64,000 nt of DNA from Segatella copri (GTDB taxonomy: Bacteria; Bacteroidota; Bacteroidia; Bacteroidales; Bacteroidaceae): NCBI RefSeq assembly GCF_009494395.1, contig NZ_VZCB01000095.1, positions 62,001 through 126,000 on the forward strand, in the 5' to 3' direction. Positions 16,493 to 25,846 of the stretch are shown here, piece after piece; the stretch's first letter is position 1; the number at the start of each line of letters is the position of its first letter. The notes under the pieces are model-generated. The model was given only the letters and a program-made list of their open reading frames with translations, was not told the DNA's origin and did not search any database. Made by a program: the position numbers and the translations under genes.

Positions 16493-18454
16493 CTAATTAA
16501 ATACTGAGTTCGTCTGACTTGCCACAAGTGCATTCATCTGCTTGAGTTTCACAAACTCCTGCAGCAGCTCGCGGTTGGTCGGGTTCTTGGCAAACTCCTG
16601 CTGCACTTCGATGATGCGCTGAGCGATGTAATGGGTGCGGAAGCTGAGCAGGTCCTTGAACACGTACTGGCGCAGCTTCTCCGGACTCAGTTTCAGCTGC
16701 AGACTGGCCGTGGCAATCTCCTGTTCGCCCAAAGGCATTCCGGCTATGCGACTGATTTCCGGATTGGAATGGGTAGTGAAATAGGTCTCTGCCACGAATC
16801 CCTCCTCATCGAGATGATCCAGAGCCTCCTGAAGAATCTGATTATACAAGTCCTTGTGAAACTTGAATCCGTCGCCGCCCATATCCAGGCTAATGTATTG
16901 AGCCACGGGCAGCTGCACCTCGTTTTCGTCCACATCCTTCACCGTGATGATCTTGTCGCCATAATGGATAATCAGCTTCACCAGCAGGTCTTCCACCTCC
17001 AGCAGCTTGTCCAGCGGCGAGGTTCCCCTCATCCCCTGCTGCAGTCCCGGCTGGGGTGTTCCGGCCACCGGTTCTCTGAGTCCGGCTGCTCTGCGCTCAG
17101 CCTTCACCTGCTCGCTCATTCCGTTGCGCACGAAGTTGTTCAGGGCATTGACGATGATTGCCTCGTTCACACCCAGGCGATGGGCACAGTCGGTGATGTA
17201 GGCTGCACGGGTAATCTGATTCTTGATTTTCGAGATGCTCTCTACAATGGAATTGATTGCCTGGCTGCGCTTCACGGGGTCAGTGACGCCCCTGAGCGAA
17301 ATATCGGTCTTGAACTGGATGAAGTCTACCTGATGGTCTTCAATATATTTTCTGAAATCTTCTGCCGTATGGTTGCGGGCAAAGCTGTCCGGGTCGTCGC
17401 CTTCGGGCAGGAGGAGCACCTTCACGTTCATCTCCTCTTCCAGCAGCATGTCGGTTCCTCGCAGCGCCGCATGCACGCCCGCAGCATCGCCGTCGTAGAG
17501 CAATACGATGTTGCTGGTGAATCGGTGGAGCAGTCTTATCTGATGGATGCTCAGGGCTGTTCCCGAGTTTGCCACCACGTTCTCAATGCCGCACTGGTGC
17601 ATGGAGATGACGTCCGTATAGCCCTCCACCATGTAGACGCAGTCTTCCTTGGCGATGGCTTTCTTTGCCTGATACAGTCCGTAGAGCTCCCGTTCCTTAT
17701 GGTAGATTTCGCTGTCGGGCGAATTGACGTATTTCTGGTTCACGCCCTTGGTCCGGGAGTCCAGCACGCGTCCTCCGAATGCCACAATCTTGCCACTCAC
17801 ACTCGTCCACGGGAAGATGGCACGGCCGGAGAATCGGTCCAGGTACTGGTCCTGTCCGCTCCTGTTGCCAGCCTCGTCCTTGTCCACCTTGAAGCAGAGT
17901 CCGGTGGCGGTGAGATATTTCGGATTGTATCCTTTCTTCACTGCCTCGTCGAAGAGTGCCGTGCGCTGTGGCAGGGCGAATCCCAGCTGGAACTTCCGGA
18001 TGATGTCGTCACGGAATCCACGGCTGCGGAAATACTGCATTCCGATGGCGCGTCCGTCCACGTCGTTCTGCAGAATGTCCTGGAAATACTTCGCAGCCCA
18101 TTCGTTGACGATGAACATGGATTCACGTTCACTCTCCCTCTGTTTCTCCTCGCTGGTCATCTCGCGTTCCTGAATCTCGATGTTGTATTTCTTGGCGAGC
18201 CATCGGAGCGCATCGGGATAGGTCATCTGCTCCAGCTCCATCAGGAAATTGATGGCGTTTCCACCCTTGCCGCAGGTAAAGCAGTGGCAGATGCCTCGGG
18301 TAGGCGAAACGGAGAACGACGGATGGGAATCGTTATGGAAAGGACACAAGCCGATATAATTGATGCCGCGCTTTTTCAGCGTCACGAATTCAGACACCAC
18401 CTCTTCTATCTTGGTGGAGTCCATAATACGGGCTATGGTCGGTTTGTCTATCAT
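16493..18454 (-). CDS. dnaG: DNA primase
   Basis: Synthesises RNA primers for replication. 653 residues: CHC2 zinc finger (CPFHNDSHPSF...CHCFTCGKGG, residues 38-65), catalytic core with TOPRIM motifs (VEGYTDVISM; LLYDGDAAGVHA, about 270-330), and a C-terminal DnaB-interacting region. Full length for Bacteroidota. First gene of a dnaG-cls pair. Confidence 0.97.
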   Translation of the reverse strand: MIDKPTIARIMDSTKIEEVVSEFVTLKKRGINYIGLCPFHNDSHPSFSVSPTRGICHCFTCGKGGNAINFLMELEQMTYPDALRWLAKKYNIEIQEREMTSEEKQRESERESMFIVNEWAAKYFQDILQNDVDGRAIGMQYFRSRGFRDDIIRKFQLGFALPQRTALFDEAVKKGYNPKYLTATGLCFKVDKDEAGNRSGQDQYLDRFSGRAIFPWTSVSGKIVAFGGRVLDSRTKGVNQKYVNSPDSEIYHKERELYGLYQAKKAIAKEDCVYMVEGYTDVISMHQCGIENVVANSGTALSIHQIRLLHRFTSNIVLLYDGDAAGVHAALRGTDMLLEEEMNVKVLLLPEGDDPDSFARNHTAEDFRKYIEDHQVDFIQFKTDISLRGVTDPVKRSQAINSIVESISKIKNQITRAAYITDCAHRLGVNEAIIVNALNNFVRNGMSEQVKAERRAAGLREPVAGTPQPGLQQGMRGTSPLDKLLEVEDLLVKLIIHYGDKIITVKDVDENEVQLPVAQYISLDMGGDGFKFHKDLYNQILQEALDHLDEEGFVAETYFTTHSNPEISRIAGMPLGEQEIATASLQLKLSPEKLRQYVFKDLLSFRTHYIAQRIIEVQQEFAKNPTNRELLQEFVKLKQMNALVASQTNSVFN

Positions 18455-18479
18455 ATTTTTCTATCTTATTTTTATGATG

Positions 18480-18510
18480 CAAAATTAATACTTTTCTCTG
18501 AAAACACAAA
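18480..18510 (-). promoter_or_regulatory. promoter of dnaG-cls
   Basis: Minus strand: TTTG (18507-18510), 19-bp spacer, TAATTTTG (18480-18487). Confidence 0.7.
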
Positions 18511-18613
18511 ACATTTAGGGGAAAAGACGTACAGAAACCGCATGGAAAGCCAAAATGAAACAAATAATAAAGTAAAGGGGACATCTGATAAAGAACTTTC
18601 CGGAGGATATTCC

Positions 18614-18621
18614 TACCTTTG
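18614..18621 (+). promoter_or_regulatory. -7 element for the GH115 gene
   Basis: TACCTTTG, 33 bases before the GH115 start codon. No TTTG box at the standard spacing. Confidence 0.6.
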
Positions 18622-18654
18622 CAGCTATCAAACAACAAACACAATTAAATAAGT

Positions 18655-21147
18655 ATGAGACTTAATGACATCAAGAAAGCATTTTTAGCTTCCGCTGCCC
18701 TCCTCTCAGCCATGAGCATGAGCGCAGCAGAGAGATTCGTAAGTTTCCAGCAGGGCGACTTACTCATCAACGGTAATGATAAGGTAGAAATCTATATGGA
18801 CGCCAACGACTGCCGCGGCGTGAGCTATGCTGCCAATGCCCTGGTCAAGGACATCAGGAACGTGAGCGGCTCCCAAGCCACCATCACCTCCAACCGCAAG
18901 GCAACCATCCTCGTGGGAACCATCGGACATTCTGCTGCCATCGACCAGCTCGTCAAGCAGAAACGCATCAACGGAAATCTGCTCAAGGGCAAGCGCGAGA
19001 AATTCATCATAACCGTGGTGGACAACCAGCTCATCATCGCCGGAAGCGACCGCCGTGGAACCATCTACGGCATTTACGAACTCTCCCAGCAGATGGGCGT
19101 TTCGCCATGGTACGACTGGGCAGACGTTCCCGTAGAGCACCACGACTCCATCTTCGTGAAACGTGGAACCTACACTGATGGCGAACCAGCCGTGCGCTAT
19201 CGTGGCATTTTCCTCAACGATGAGGCGCCTTGTCTCACCTCGTGGGTCAAGAACACCTACGGCACCGGATATGGCGACCACCGCTTCTACCAGCGCGTCT
19301 TCGAACTAGTGCTGCGCCTCAGGGGCAACATGATGTGGCCAGCCATGTGGGGCTGGGCGTTCTATGCCGACGATGCAGAGAACGAGAAGACGGCAGATGA
19401 GATGGGCGTGGTGATGAGCACCTCCCATCATGAGCCGATGGCACGCAACCATCAGGAATACGCCCGCAACCGAAAGGGATGGGGACCTTGGAACTATCAG
19501 AAGAACAAGGCTAACCTGCAGAAGTTCTTCCGTGAGGGAATAGAGCGCATGAAGGGAACCGAGCAGATCGTAACCATCGGAATGCGTGGCGACGGCGATG
19601 AGGCGATGAGTGCAGAGGCTGATACAAAGCTGATGTCCCAGATCATCAACGACCAGCGCAAGATCATCGCTGATGTAACGGGAAAGAAGACCAGCGAAAC
19701 ACCGCAGGTTTGGGCACTATATAAAGAGGTGCTGGATTACTACGACAAGGGAATGAAGGTTCCCGACGATGTAACCCTGCTGCTCTGCGATGACAACTGG
19801 GGCAACGTGCGCCGTGTGCCGAATGCCCAGGAACGCAAGCACAAGGGCGGATGGGGATTGTATTATCATGTAGACTACGTGGGTGCGCCTAGAAATTCCA
19901 AGATGCTCAACGTAACTCCAGTGCAGAACCCTTGGGAGCAGCTCACCCTAGCCTACGAGAACGGAATTGATCGTCTCTGGATTCTCAACGTGGGCGACCT
20001 CAAGCCGATGGAATATCCTATCAGCCAGTTTATGGACATGGCGTGGAATCCTCATAAATACTCGGTGAACAACGTCACCCGCCACACCCGCGACTGGTGC
20101 GCCCAGCAGTTCGGAGAATCGCAGGCTGACGAAGCAGCACGCATCCTGAACCTCGTATGCAAATACAACGGCCGCTGCACTCCGGAGATGCTCGACAAGA
20201 ACACCTACAGTCTGGAGAACGGCGAATGGCAGGAGGTGGTGAATCAGTATCTCCAGCTCGAGGCTGATGCGCTGCGCCAGTACAACAGTCTGCCGGCAGC
20301 CTATCACGATGCCTACCGTCAGATCATCCTCTTCCCTATTGAGCTGATGAGCAATCTGCATCAGATGTACTTTGCCCAGGCTCAGAACCATGCTCTCTAC
20401 AAGCAGAACAATCCGAAGGCGAACATCTGGGCGGATGAATGCGAGCGCCTCTTCAAGCGCGATTCCCTCATCTGCGATGTTTACAACCACAAGATGTCTG
20501 GCGGTAAGTGGAACGGCATGATGACGCAGAAGCACATCGGCTACAAGAGTTGGAATGATGCCTTCGAGAAGGATACCTGTCCGGAGCTCTTCCGGGTAAC
20601 CTCCAAGGATGGAGTGATTATCAGCGAAAACAACGGCGTGGTAGAAATCGAAGCTCCTTACTATAGCAGCAAGACGGAGGCTGCCGAGGCAAAATGGACA
20701 GAGATTCCATTCATGGGCAAAAGCGTATCGGCAATGACTCTGATGCCATATACTAAGAGTGTAAAGGGAGCCAGCATCACTTACAAGTTTAAGATGCAAG
20801 TTAGCAAAACTTCGGATGGCAAGCAGAAGGTTCGCATTCATGTGATTACCAAATCAACCTTGGATTATCTCAACAAGGGCGGCTTAACCTATGGTGTAAG
20901 TTTAGATGGTGCTTCTCCTGTAGAGGTTAACTTCAACAAAGATTTGAACGAGAAGCCGGAGAACATCTACAATATCTATTATCCAACGATAGCCACTCGC
21001 ATCGTGGACAAGGTGATAGAGCTAGAGCTGCCAGCCTCATCCGATGGCATCCACACCCTCACCCTCACTCCTAACGACCCAGCCATCGTCTTCGAGAAAA
21101 ACGTGATTGATGGAAGAGGAGGAAAAAAGAGTGTCAAGGTGATTTAA
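18655..21147 (+). CDS. GH115 family glycoside hydrolase (xylan alpha-glucuronidase type)
   Basis: Secreted enzyme expected to remove (4-O-methyl-)glucuronic acid side chains from glucuronoxylan. 830 residues with signal peptide (about 1-24, ending SMSAAE). GH115 signature region: YRGIFLNDEAPCLTSW, RLRGNMMWPAMWGWAFYADD, STSHHEPMARNHQEY, LLCDDNWGNVRR, LWILNVGDLKPMEYP. The C-terminal domain (about 650-830) is beta-rich. No SusC/D partner is adjacent. A 27-codon fragment homologous to its C-terminal domain lies at 23888-23968. Confidence 0.93.
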   Translation: MRLNDIKKAFLASAALLSAMSMSAAERFVSFQQGDLLINGNDKVEIYMDANDCRGVSYAANALVKDIRNVSGSQATITSNRKATILVGTIGHSAAIDQLVKQKRINGNLLKGKREKFIITVVDNQLIIAGSDRRGTIYGIYELSQQMGVSPWYDWADVPVEHHDSIFVKRGTYTDGEPAVRYRGIFLNDEAPCLTSWVKNTYGTGYGDHRFYQRVFELVLRLRGNMMWPAMWGWAFYADDAENEKTADEMGVVMSTSHHEPMARNHQEYARNRKGWGPWNYQKNKANLQKFFREGIERMKGTEQIVTIGMRGDGDEAMSAEADTKLMSQIINDQRKIIADVTGKKTSETPQVWALYKEVLDYYDKGMKVPDDVTLLLCDDNWGNVRRVPNAQERKHKGGWGLYYHVDYVGAPRNSKMLNVTPVQNPWEQLTLAYENGIDRLWILNVGDLKPMEYPISQFMDMAWNPHKYSVNNVTRHTRDWCAQQFGESQADEAARILNLVCKYNGRCTPEMLDKNTYSLENGEWQEVVNQYLQLEADALRQYNSLPAAYHDAYRQIILFPIELMSNLHQMYFAQAQNHALYKQNNPKANIWADECERLFKRDSLICDVYNHKMSGGKWNGMMTQKHIGYKSWNDAFEKDTCPELFRVTSKDGVIISENNGVVEIEAPYYSSKTEAAEAKWTEIPFMGKSVSAMTLMPYTKSVKGASITYKFKMQVSKTSDGKQKVRIHVITKSTLDYLNKGGLTYGVSLDGASPVEVNFNKDLNEKPENIYNIYYPTIATRIVDKVIELELPASSDGIHTLTLTPNDPAIVFEKNVIDGRGGKKSVKVI

Positions 21148-21168
21148 AGGTAGCATATAATAAAAGGT

Positions 21169-21210
21169 ATAGGCACGCACCCACGAAAGGATGCGTGCCT
21201 ATTCTTTTTA
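21169..21210 (+). terminator. intrinsic terminator after GH115
   Basis: 11-bp perfect stem ATAGGCACGCA/TGCGTGCCTAT with a 12-nt loop, followed by a T-rich tract. Confidence 0.85.
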
Positions 21211-21376
21211 CGCAAACTATCACTATCTTCTTATGTTCCATACTTCGTAGCATTCATTTTTACATAAACAATCACAATAGTAACAAATAAATGAAAAAAA
21301 AAGAGTATTTTTTAAATCTTTTTTGAGAAATATACGTTTATATGAGTAAAGTTAGAAACATAAAAACAAGAAACGA

Positions 21377-21886
21377 ATGAATATAGGCAACCCAAAACTC
21401 ATAAAACAACTGGAGAGTCTTGTCGACAATCGGCAAGACTGGCTATTTCGTTTTGCCTATATTCGAATCGGGCAACGTGAGGATGCAGAAGATATTGTGC
21501 AAGAGGTGCTGCTTGCAGCTTTCAAGAAACTGAAAGAAGGGCAACAAGTGGAAGAGTTGGACCGCTACATCATTCGCTCTGTTAGCAACGCATGCCGAGA
21601 CTACTTGCGCAAAAATCGTCCGCAAATCATAGCTATCAATGAAGCGGCAAGCATACCTAACAGCAATGGTGACAAACAAATACACGAGGAATTTCTCAGA
21701 ATATCAAAACTGCTGGAAGATATTCCACAGGAGCAAGCGGAAATCGTAAGAATGAAATGTTACGACAACTTGACGTTCCGAGAGATAGCCGAACTGGAGG
21801 AGATACCAGAAGCTACCGTGAAATCTCGCTATCGCTATGCCATCCAACATATCCAACAACGACTCAGAAAGGAGAAAAATATATGA
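21377..21886 (+). CDS. ECF-type RNA polymerase sigma factor
   Basis: 169 residues with sigma-70 region 2 (LFRFAYIRIGQREDAEDIVQEVLLAAF, binds core and -10) and region 4 (MKCYDNLTFREIAELEEIPEATVKSRYRYA, helix-turn-helix). There is no region 1 or 3. Its TGA overlaps the start of the next gene (ATGA), which has the make-up of a membrane anti-sigma factor. It probably directs expression of this operon and perhaps others in response to an unknown envelope signal. Confidence 0.9.
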   Translation: MNIGNPKLIKQLESLVDNRQDWLFRFAYIRIGQREDAEDIVQEVLLAAFKKLKEGQQVEELDRYIIRSVSNACRDYLRKNRPQIIAINEAASIPNSNGDKQIHEEFLRISKLLEDIPQEQAEIVRMKCYDNLTFREIAELEEIPEATVKSRYRYAIQHIQQRLRKEKNI

Positions 21887-22488
21887 AAGATCAAATGAAC
21901 ATCCATAATGACAAAGGATTTGAGGATATAGAGCAACTGCTCCAACCTCAATGTGATTTCCATGCCTCCTCCCAAACCAAGCAACAAGTAATAGAGAAGG
22001 CAAGGAAGAGCTTGGTCAGCCATCGCACCTTGCGTATCTTTCCATGGATTTGCGCAGCATGCGTGGCTGGCATCATCGCTATCATCCTGCAACCACCCAA
22101 GGATACCACTTCTGCGTCGGGCAATGCGACAATGGCTGTGAGAAAGGATACACAGCCGATGCAAAAAGCTATGATGCAAGAAAAGAATTTGACGGCAGAA
22201 AAGGAAAATACAGCAGAAAAAGCCATCACAGAAGAGAGCAGAACATACGAGAAGAAAAAGACTTTCGCCAAGCTCAATGCTCCCAAAAGGAAGGCTAAAC
22301 CTAAAGCTGAGTTTGGAGATGACATACCAGACACCGAAGAAAAAGGTCCGGTACTCTTCCCTATGTCAACCTTGCCCGAAGAGCATCTTTTCAAAATGCA
22401 GACAGCAGAAGCTCAAGCCACTACAAGCAATGCCGTGCAAAGTGAGGATGATTGCCAACAAATACAGCGAATCACCGTAAAACTCTAA
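21883..22488 (+). CDS. probable anti-sigma factor, single-pass membrane protein
   Basis: 201 residues from ATG 21883, preceded by AAAGGAGAAA, a good ribosome-binding site; the longer upstream frame is rejected because it overlaps the whole sigma region 4. Cytoplasmic N-terminus of about 50 residues, one helix (IFPWICAACVAGIIAIIL), then a lysine/glutamate-rich periplasmic region. No zinc anti-sigma motif is visible. The role is inferred from translational overlap with the sigma gene and from topology. Confidence 0.65.
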   Translation: MKDQMNIHNDKGFEDIEQLLQPQCDFHASSQTKQQVIEKARKSLVSHRTLRIFPWICAACVAGIIAIILQPPKDTTSASGNATMAVRKDTQPMQKAMMQEKNLTAEKENTAEKAITEESRTYEKKKTFAKLNAPKRKAKPKAEFGDDIPDTEEKGPVLFPMSTLPEEHLFKMQTAEAQATTSNAVQSEDDCQQIQRITVKL

Positions 22489-22532
22489 AGAAAGTATATA
22501 TAATAAGGTATAAACATTAAAGAACAAAGAAC

Positions 22533-23768
22533 ATGAAAAAGTATGTCATATATTTATTACTCATGATGTTCTCATCAATGGGAGCACAGGCACAAAAGTC
22601 TTATTTCAAAGAGGCTTTGGAAAAATTGGTAAGCAACAAGGCGTTCACCATGAATCAATCAGGAGCAAAAAATGAGGTTGGTGACACAGCACAATGGAGT
22701 TGGAAAAAATATCGCTTTAAAACTCTCAAGAAAGACAAGTTTCTCAAGGAACTGGACAGAATCAACAAGGCTTTTCAAAAAGATTGCAATCAGCCTGTAA
22801 CTGACTTTTACTATATGGTAGATGGAAACAACAACCCACTTAAAACATGGATGAACTTTGACATATCTGTAGGCAACGACCTTATTATGGTTGGAAATTT
22901 CTCGGCATATAGCGTCCTTATCAATCGCCAACAAATGGGTCACTCTGGCATGCGCAGAGTCTGTGCCATAGAATGGGGCCATATCGTAGAGAATGGTTGG
23001 GTTAACGAAAAAGGCTATGAAGGAAGCATCAGCATCGTAGAAGGAAAAGCTCCTTTAAACAAGCACCGCGTGGCTGATGAAATAAAACAGCAAACATATA
23101 AAGCCACACAATATACAGGTGTTCTTACCCCAATAGACACCCAAGAAGAAAAGGCTGCTCCAAAAGAAAAGACCAAAGAAGAAAAAGAAGAAGTGCCTAA
23201 TGAGCAGTTGACCAAGATGCTTAAAGATGCTCAGACCAACCTGAAAGGCAACTTTGAGATTATTGGCAAGCGTGACCCTGAACTTTGGGACCGTGGCTAT
23301 TTTATCTGTTACAAAGACGAAACAGATATGTATGTAGAACCCATCCTTGTGGCTACCAACGGCACTAACTTCTCATACAAGCACGACCTGAAGGACATTA
23401 CCATTGGAAGAGTGAGAGCACTGATGAAAGATGGAACCATCTGCTCGGCATGGATAGACATTCCTTTTGTACCAGGAGAGATAGCAGAGCTAAGCGTACA
23501 CAATGGTTACTACAGCCTCACAGGATCAAGTTTCTATAAGCAGTGGGTGGAAGAGGAAAGCAAGAACCATGATGGATGGGACGAGCGCAAGTATACGGAT
23601 TACGCACTCAGCAATATCCATTCTCCTGGCATCATCTGCTATCTGTTCTATCAGCATTTGATAAAAGGTTCTTCGAATCAAAAGAAAATATTCAAAGCCC
23701 TCCCAACAACTCTACAAGAGAATCATGTGGGTCGCTTTATCAAAAAGCATATGAACAATAAATTATAA
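22533..23768 (+). CDS. secreted protein of unknown function linked to the ECF sigma operon
   Basis: 411 residues with signal peptide (MKKYVIYLLLMMFSSMGAQAQ). No family recognised. It has a charged middle linker (EEKAAPKEKTKEEKEEVPNE, about 210-230) separating two domains: the N-terminal one has YYMVDGNNNPLKTWMNFDIS and RRVCAIEWGHIVENG; the C-terminal one has YVEPILVATNGTNFSYKHDL. It follows the putative anti-sigma by 44 bases and may be the target or sensor of the system. Confidence 0.65.
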   Translation: MKKYVIYLLLMMFSSMGAQAQKSYFKEALEKLVSNKAFTMNQSGAKNEVGDTAQWSWKKYRFKTLKKDKFLKELDRINKAFQKDCNQPVTDFYYMVDGNNNPLKTWMNFDISVGNDLIMVGNFSAYSVLINRQQMGHSGMRRVCAIEWGHIVENGWVNEKGYEGSISIVEGKAPLNKHRVADEIKQQTYKATQYTGVLTPIDTQEEKAAPKEKTKEEKEEVPNEQLTKMLKDAQTNLKGNFEIIGKRDPELWDRGYFICYKDETDMYVEPILVATNGTNFSYKHDLKDITIGRVRALMKDGTICSAWIDIPFVPGEIAELSVHNGYYSLTGSSFYKQWVEEESKNHDGWDERKYTDYALSNIHSPGIICYLFYQHLIKGSSNQKKIFKALPTTLQENHVGRFIKKHMNNKL

Positions 23769-23887
23769 AAATCTCAACTTTCAGTCACATTCATTTAATA
23801 CATATGTGATGTAAGAAAGGACATACTGCATAGAACTCAATGCCACCTCTATCAGTTTTGATGGAGATGGCATTTTTGCTTCAAATT

Positions 23888-23968
23888 AGCGCATCCCCAA
23901 TAGAGGTAAATTTCAATGCCGACATGAATGAGAAGCCAGAGAACATCTACAGCATTTACTATCCTACA
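23888..23968 (+). pseudogene. remnant of a second GH115 C-terminal domain
   Basis: 27 codons reading SASPIEVNFNADMNEKPENI and YSIYYPT, against GASPVEVNFNKDLNEKPENI and YNIYYPT in the intact gene (20911-20988). DNA differs at many third positions, so this is an old paralogue fragment rather than a fresh copy. No in-frame GH115 sequence is recognised beyond it, and the RhuM gene of the accessory region ends 19 bases further on. Confidence 0.75.
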
Positions 23969-23986
23969 AATGATCAGAACGTTACA

Positions 23987-25117
23987 TTAATGATTTTCCC
24001 CCGATTGTCTTCCCTTGCGCTTTGCAATTTTTCCCAAAGCATTGATGGATTCAAGATAAGCTTCCTCTACTGGAGTTAATGTCTTGACCTGATATTTTCG
24101 ATACTCAGCTATAGCTTTGTCCATTGCCTCTTCATGGCTGATACTTCCCGACCCCTTCAACAAAGGTCGCCCTGTGGATTGCAGGATAGTATCAAGTTGT
24201 TTCACATAATCCATCATGTAGACTGGGCGATGCTCCATTGCCATAATCTCGGCAAAGTCAAAATAACCGGAAACAAGATTATTGAGTATCTTCAGCTCAT
24301 TTTCTTTCAGATAGTTCTTGGCTATTTTGATGTCTTTGATAGCTGGTAGTTCGCCCTCAAATGTCGTCAAGCCCATAAATGGTTTCTCGGCATCCGCACG
24401 CTCATAGATAACTTCTGCCGCAGTATGCCCATGAGCAGCATAGTGCAACTTATTTTGCACGATTTTAAAGAAAAGCTTTGAGGCATCAGTTCGAGGGTCA
24501 TAGTCAACACTTGTGGCATAGATGTCCAGAACTTGTCGATAGAGCACCTTTTCTGACGAACGAATATCACGAATACGGTCGAGCAACTCTTTCCAATAGT
24601 TGCCACCACCAAGATTTTTGAGTCGTTCATCGTCCATCGTAAACCCTTTTACGATGTACTCATTCAGTCGCTCTGTAGCCCATTGACGGAAACGAGTGCC
24701 TTGAATAGATTTTACACGATAGCCCACAGATATGATAACATCAAGGTTATAGAACTTCACTTCTTTGCTTTGGGTTTTTCCTGCCATAGCACCATGCTGA
24801 GTGGTCTGTCGGAATTTCCGACAAACCACTTTTTCATCCAATTCTCCTTCCTTGAATATATTCAATATGTGCTCATTGATAGTAGAGCGCCCTTTATTGA
24901 AAAGCTCTGCTATCTGTTCCACATTTAGCCAAACCGTCTTATTCTCCAATCTCACATCAAGCTTCACGCCATCATCAGATTGGTAGATGATCATTTCTCC
25001 CAAATCAGTTTGGGGTGCGTCCTCCCATTTATAGCCACAATCCAAGCAAAGATGCAGTACACCCTCTGTCTGCACATTATCTGAATTGCACTTTGGACAT
25101 TTTATATTATTCATCAT
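23987..25117 (-). CDS. RhuM family protein with N-terminal zinc ribbon
   Basis: 376 residues. The first 30 carry two CxxC pairs (IKCPKCNSDNVQ, HLCLDCGYKW), a zinc ribbon. The remainder is the RhuM (virulence-associated) family: VWLNVEQIAELFNKGRSTIN, VVCRKFRQTTQHGA, YNLDVIISVGYRVKSIQGTRFRQWA (KilA/ORF-like DNA-binding region), then a Fic/DOC-like C-terminal helical part (HGHTAAEVIYERADAEKPFMGL). RhuM proteins are common beside restriction systems; the biochemical role is unknown. Last gene of the minus-strand RM cluster. Confidence 0.8.
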   Translation of the reverse strand: MMNNIKCPKCNSDNVQTEGVLHLCLDCGYKWEDAPQTDLGEMIIYQSDDGVKLDVRLENKTVWLNVEQIAELFNKGRSTINEHILNIFKEGELDEKVVCRKFRQTTQHGAMAGKTQSKEVKFYNLDVIISVGYRVKSIQGTRFRQWATERLNEYIVKGFTMDDERLKNLGGGNYWKELLDRIRDIRSSEKVLYRQVLDIYATSVDYDPRTDASKLFFKIVQNKLHYAAHGHTAAEVIYERADAEKPFMGLTTFEGELPAIKDIKIAKNYLKENELKILNNLVSGYFDFAEIMAMEHRPVYMMDYVKQLDTILQSTGRPLLKGSGSISHEEAMDKAIAEYRKYQVKTLTPVEEAYLESINALGKIAKRKGRQSGENH

Positions 25118-25183
25118 TGTTTCGTCTTTGTAATTATCTAAGTCAAAAAATGATATTCTTGTATGACTTATGCTTAGACATTA

Positions 25184-25837
25184 TTATTTTTCCATTTCCT
25201 TTCGCAAATCATCCAATACTTTACCTTTATATGAAAAGAACTTTTCACCTTGGTAAGCTCCAGAAGAATTTTGCTTTTCTAATGGAAGAAATGTTCCAAC
25301 AAATGGAGATAGCTTATAAATGCGACCTTCATACTCTATCGTATTGTCACTTGCCACTTTCACATCAACCCCAGTTGGATCAAAAGTAACCATCTCTCCT
25401 ATTTTGATACCAACCATACTAAACTTAAAACGCGGTCTTTTGTGCTCTTTCTCAGGCTTGTTTTGTTGTTGTGAGGCAAGAGAAGATACCTTTGGCTTAT
25501 TGTCTTCATATTCCGTAACCACGGCATCATCTATCGTCTGGGCTATATCCTTGAATATATCCAAAGCGATTTGAGGTGCAACATTGAAGAACTCACGATT
25601 CTGACGGATTCGCAAATCCGTCAACCGGTCGATGGTTTTATGAACCAACTTCTCCACTTCATTATACTTCACCGTTCTCATTGTGGCAAAGATTTCGAAA
25701 GGCAAAGGCACAGCCGTGTTGTCCAACTCCTTCGAGCGGACATCCACTGGGCGTGAACTCTTGCCGATCTTTACCCAATCCTCCCGAAAGCTCGGATTGG
25801 TAAGGATATAAACATAACCTATTTCGTCTTTATTCAT
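25184..25837 (-). CDS. T5orf172 / GIY-YIG-like nuclease domain protein
   Basis: 217 residues. The N-terminal domain (about 6-75) begins YVYILTNPSFREDWVKIGKS and RPVDVRSKEL: the GIY-YIG core seen in the T5orf172 family, followed by VEKLVHKTID. The C-terminal part holds a small beta-rich unit (MVTFDPTGVDVKVASDNTIEYEG). It starts 9 bases after the single-chain RM gene and is likely co-transcribed, so it may be an accessory nuclease of that system. Confidence 0.75.
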   Translation of the reverse strand: MNKDEIGYVYILTNPSFREDWVKIGKSSRPVDVRSKELDNTAVPLPFEIFATMRTVKYNEVEKLVHKTIDRLTDLRIRQNREFFNVAPQIALDIFKDIAQTIDDAVVTEYEDNKPKVSSLASQQQNKPEKEHKRPRFKFSMVGIKIGEMVTFDPTGVDVKVASDNTIEYEGRIYKLSPFVGTFLPLEKQNSSGAYQGEKFFSYKGKVLDDLRKEMEK

Positions 25838-25846
25838 TGTGCTTTG

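Noticed and set aside
16631..18652. 673-codon open frame on the + strand opposite dnaG
   Set aside because: It is fully antisense to a primase with all motifs; composition is that of a mirrored coding frame (rich in H, L, V, Q) and no domain is recognisable.
21757..21882. Longer N-terminus for the putative anti-sigma gene
   Set aside because: Would overlap sigma region 4 coding sequence; ATG 21883 has a good ribosome-binding site and the usual ATGA overlap.
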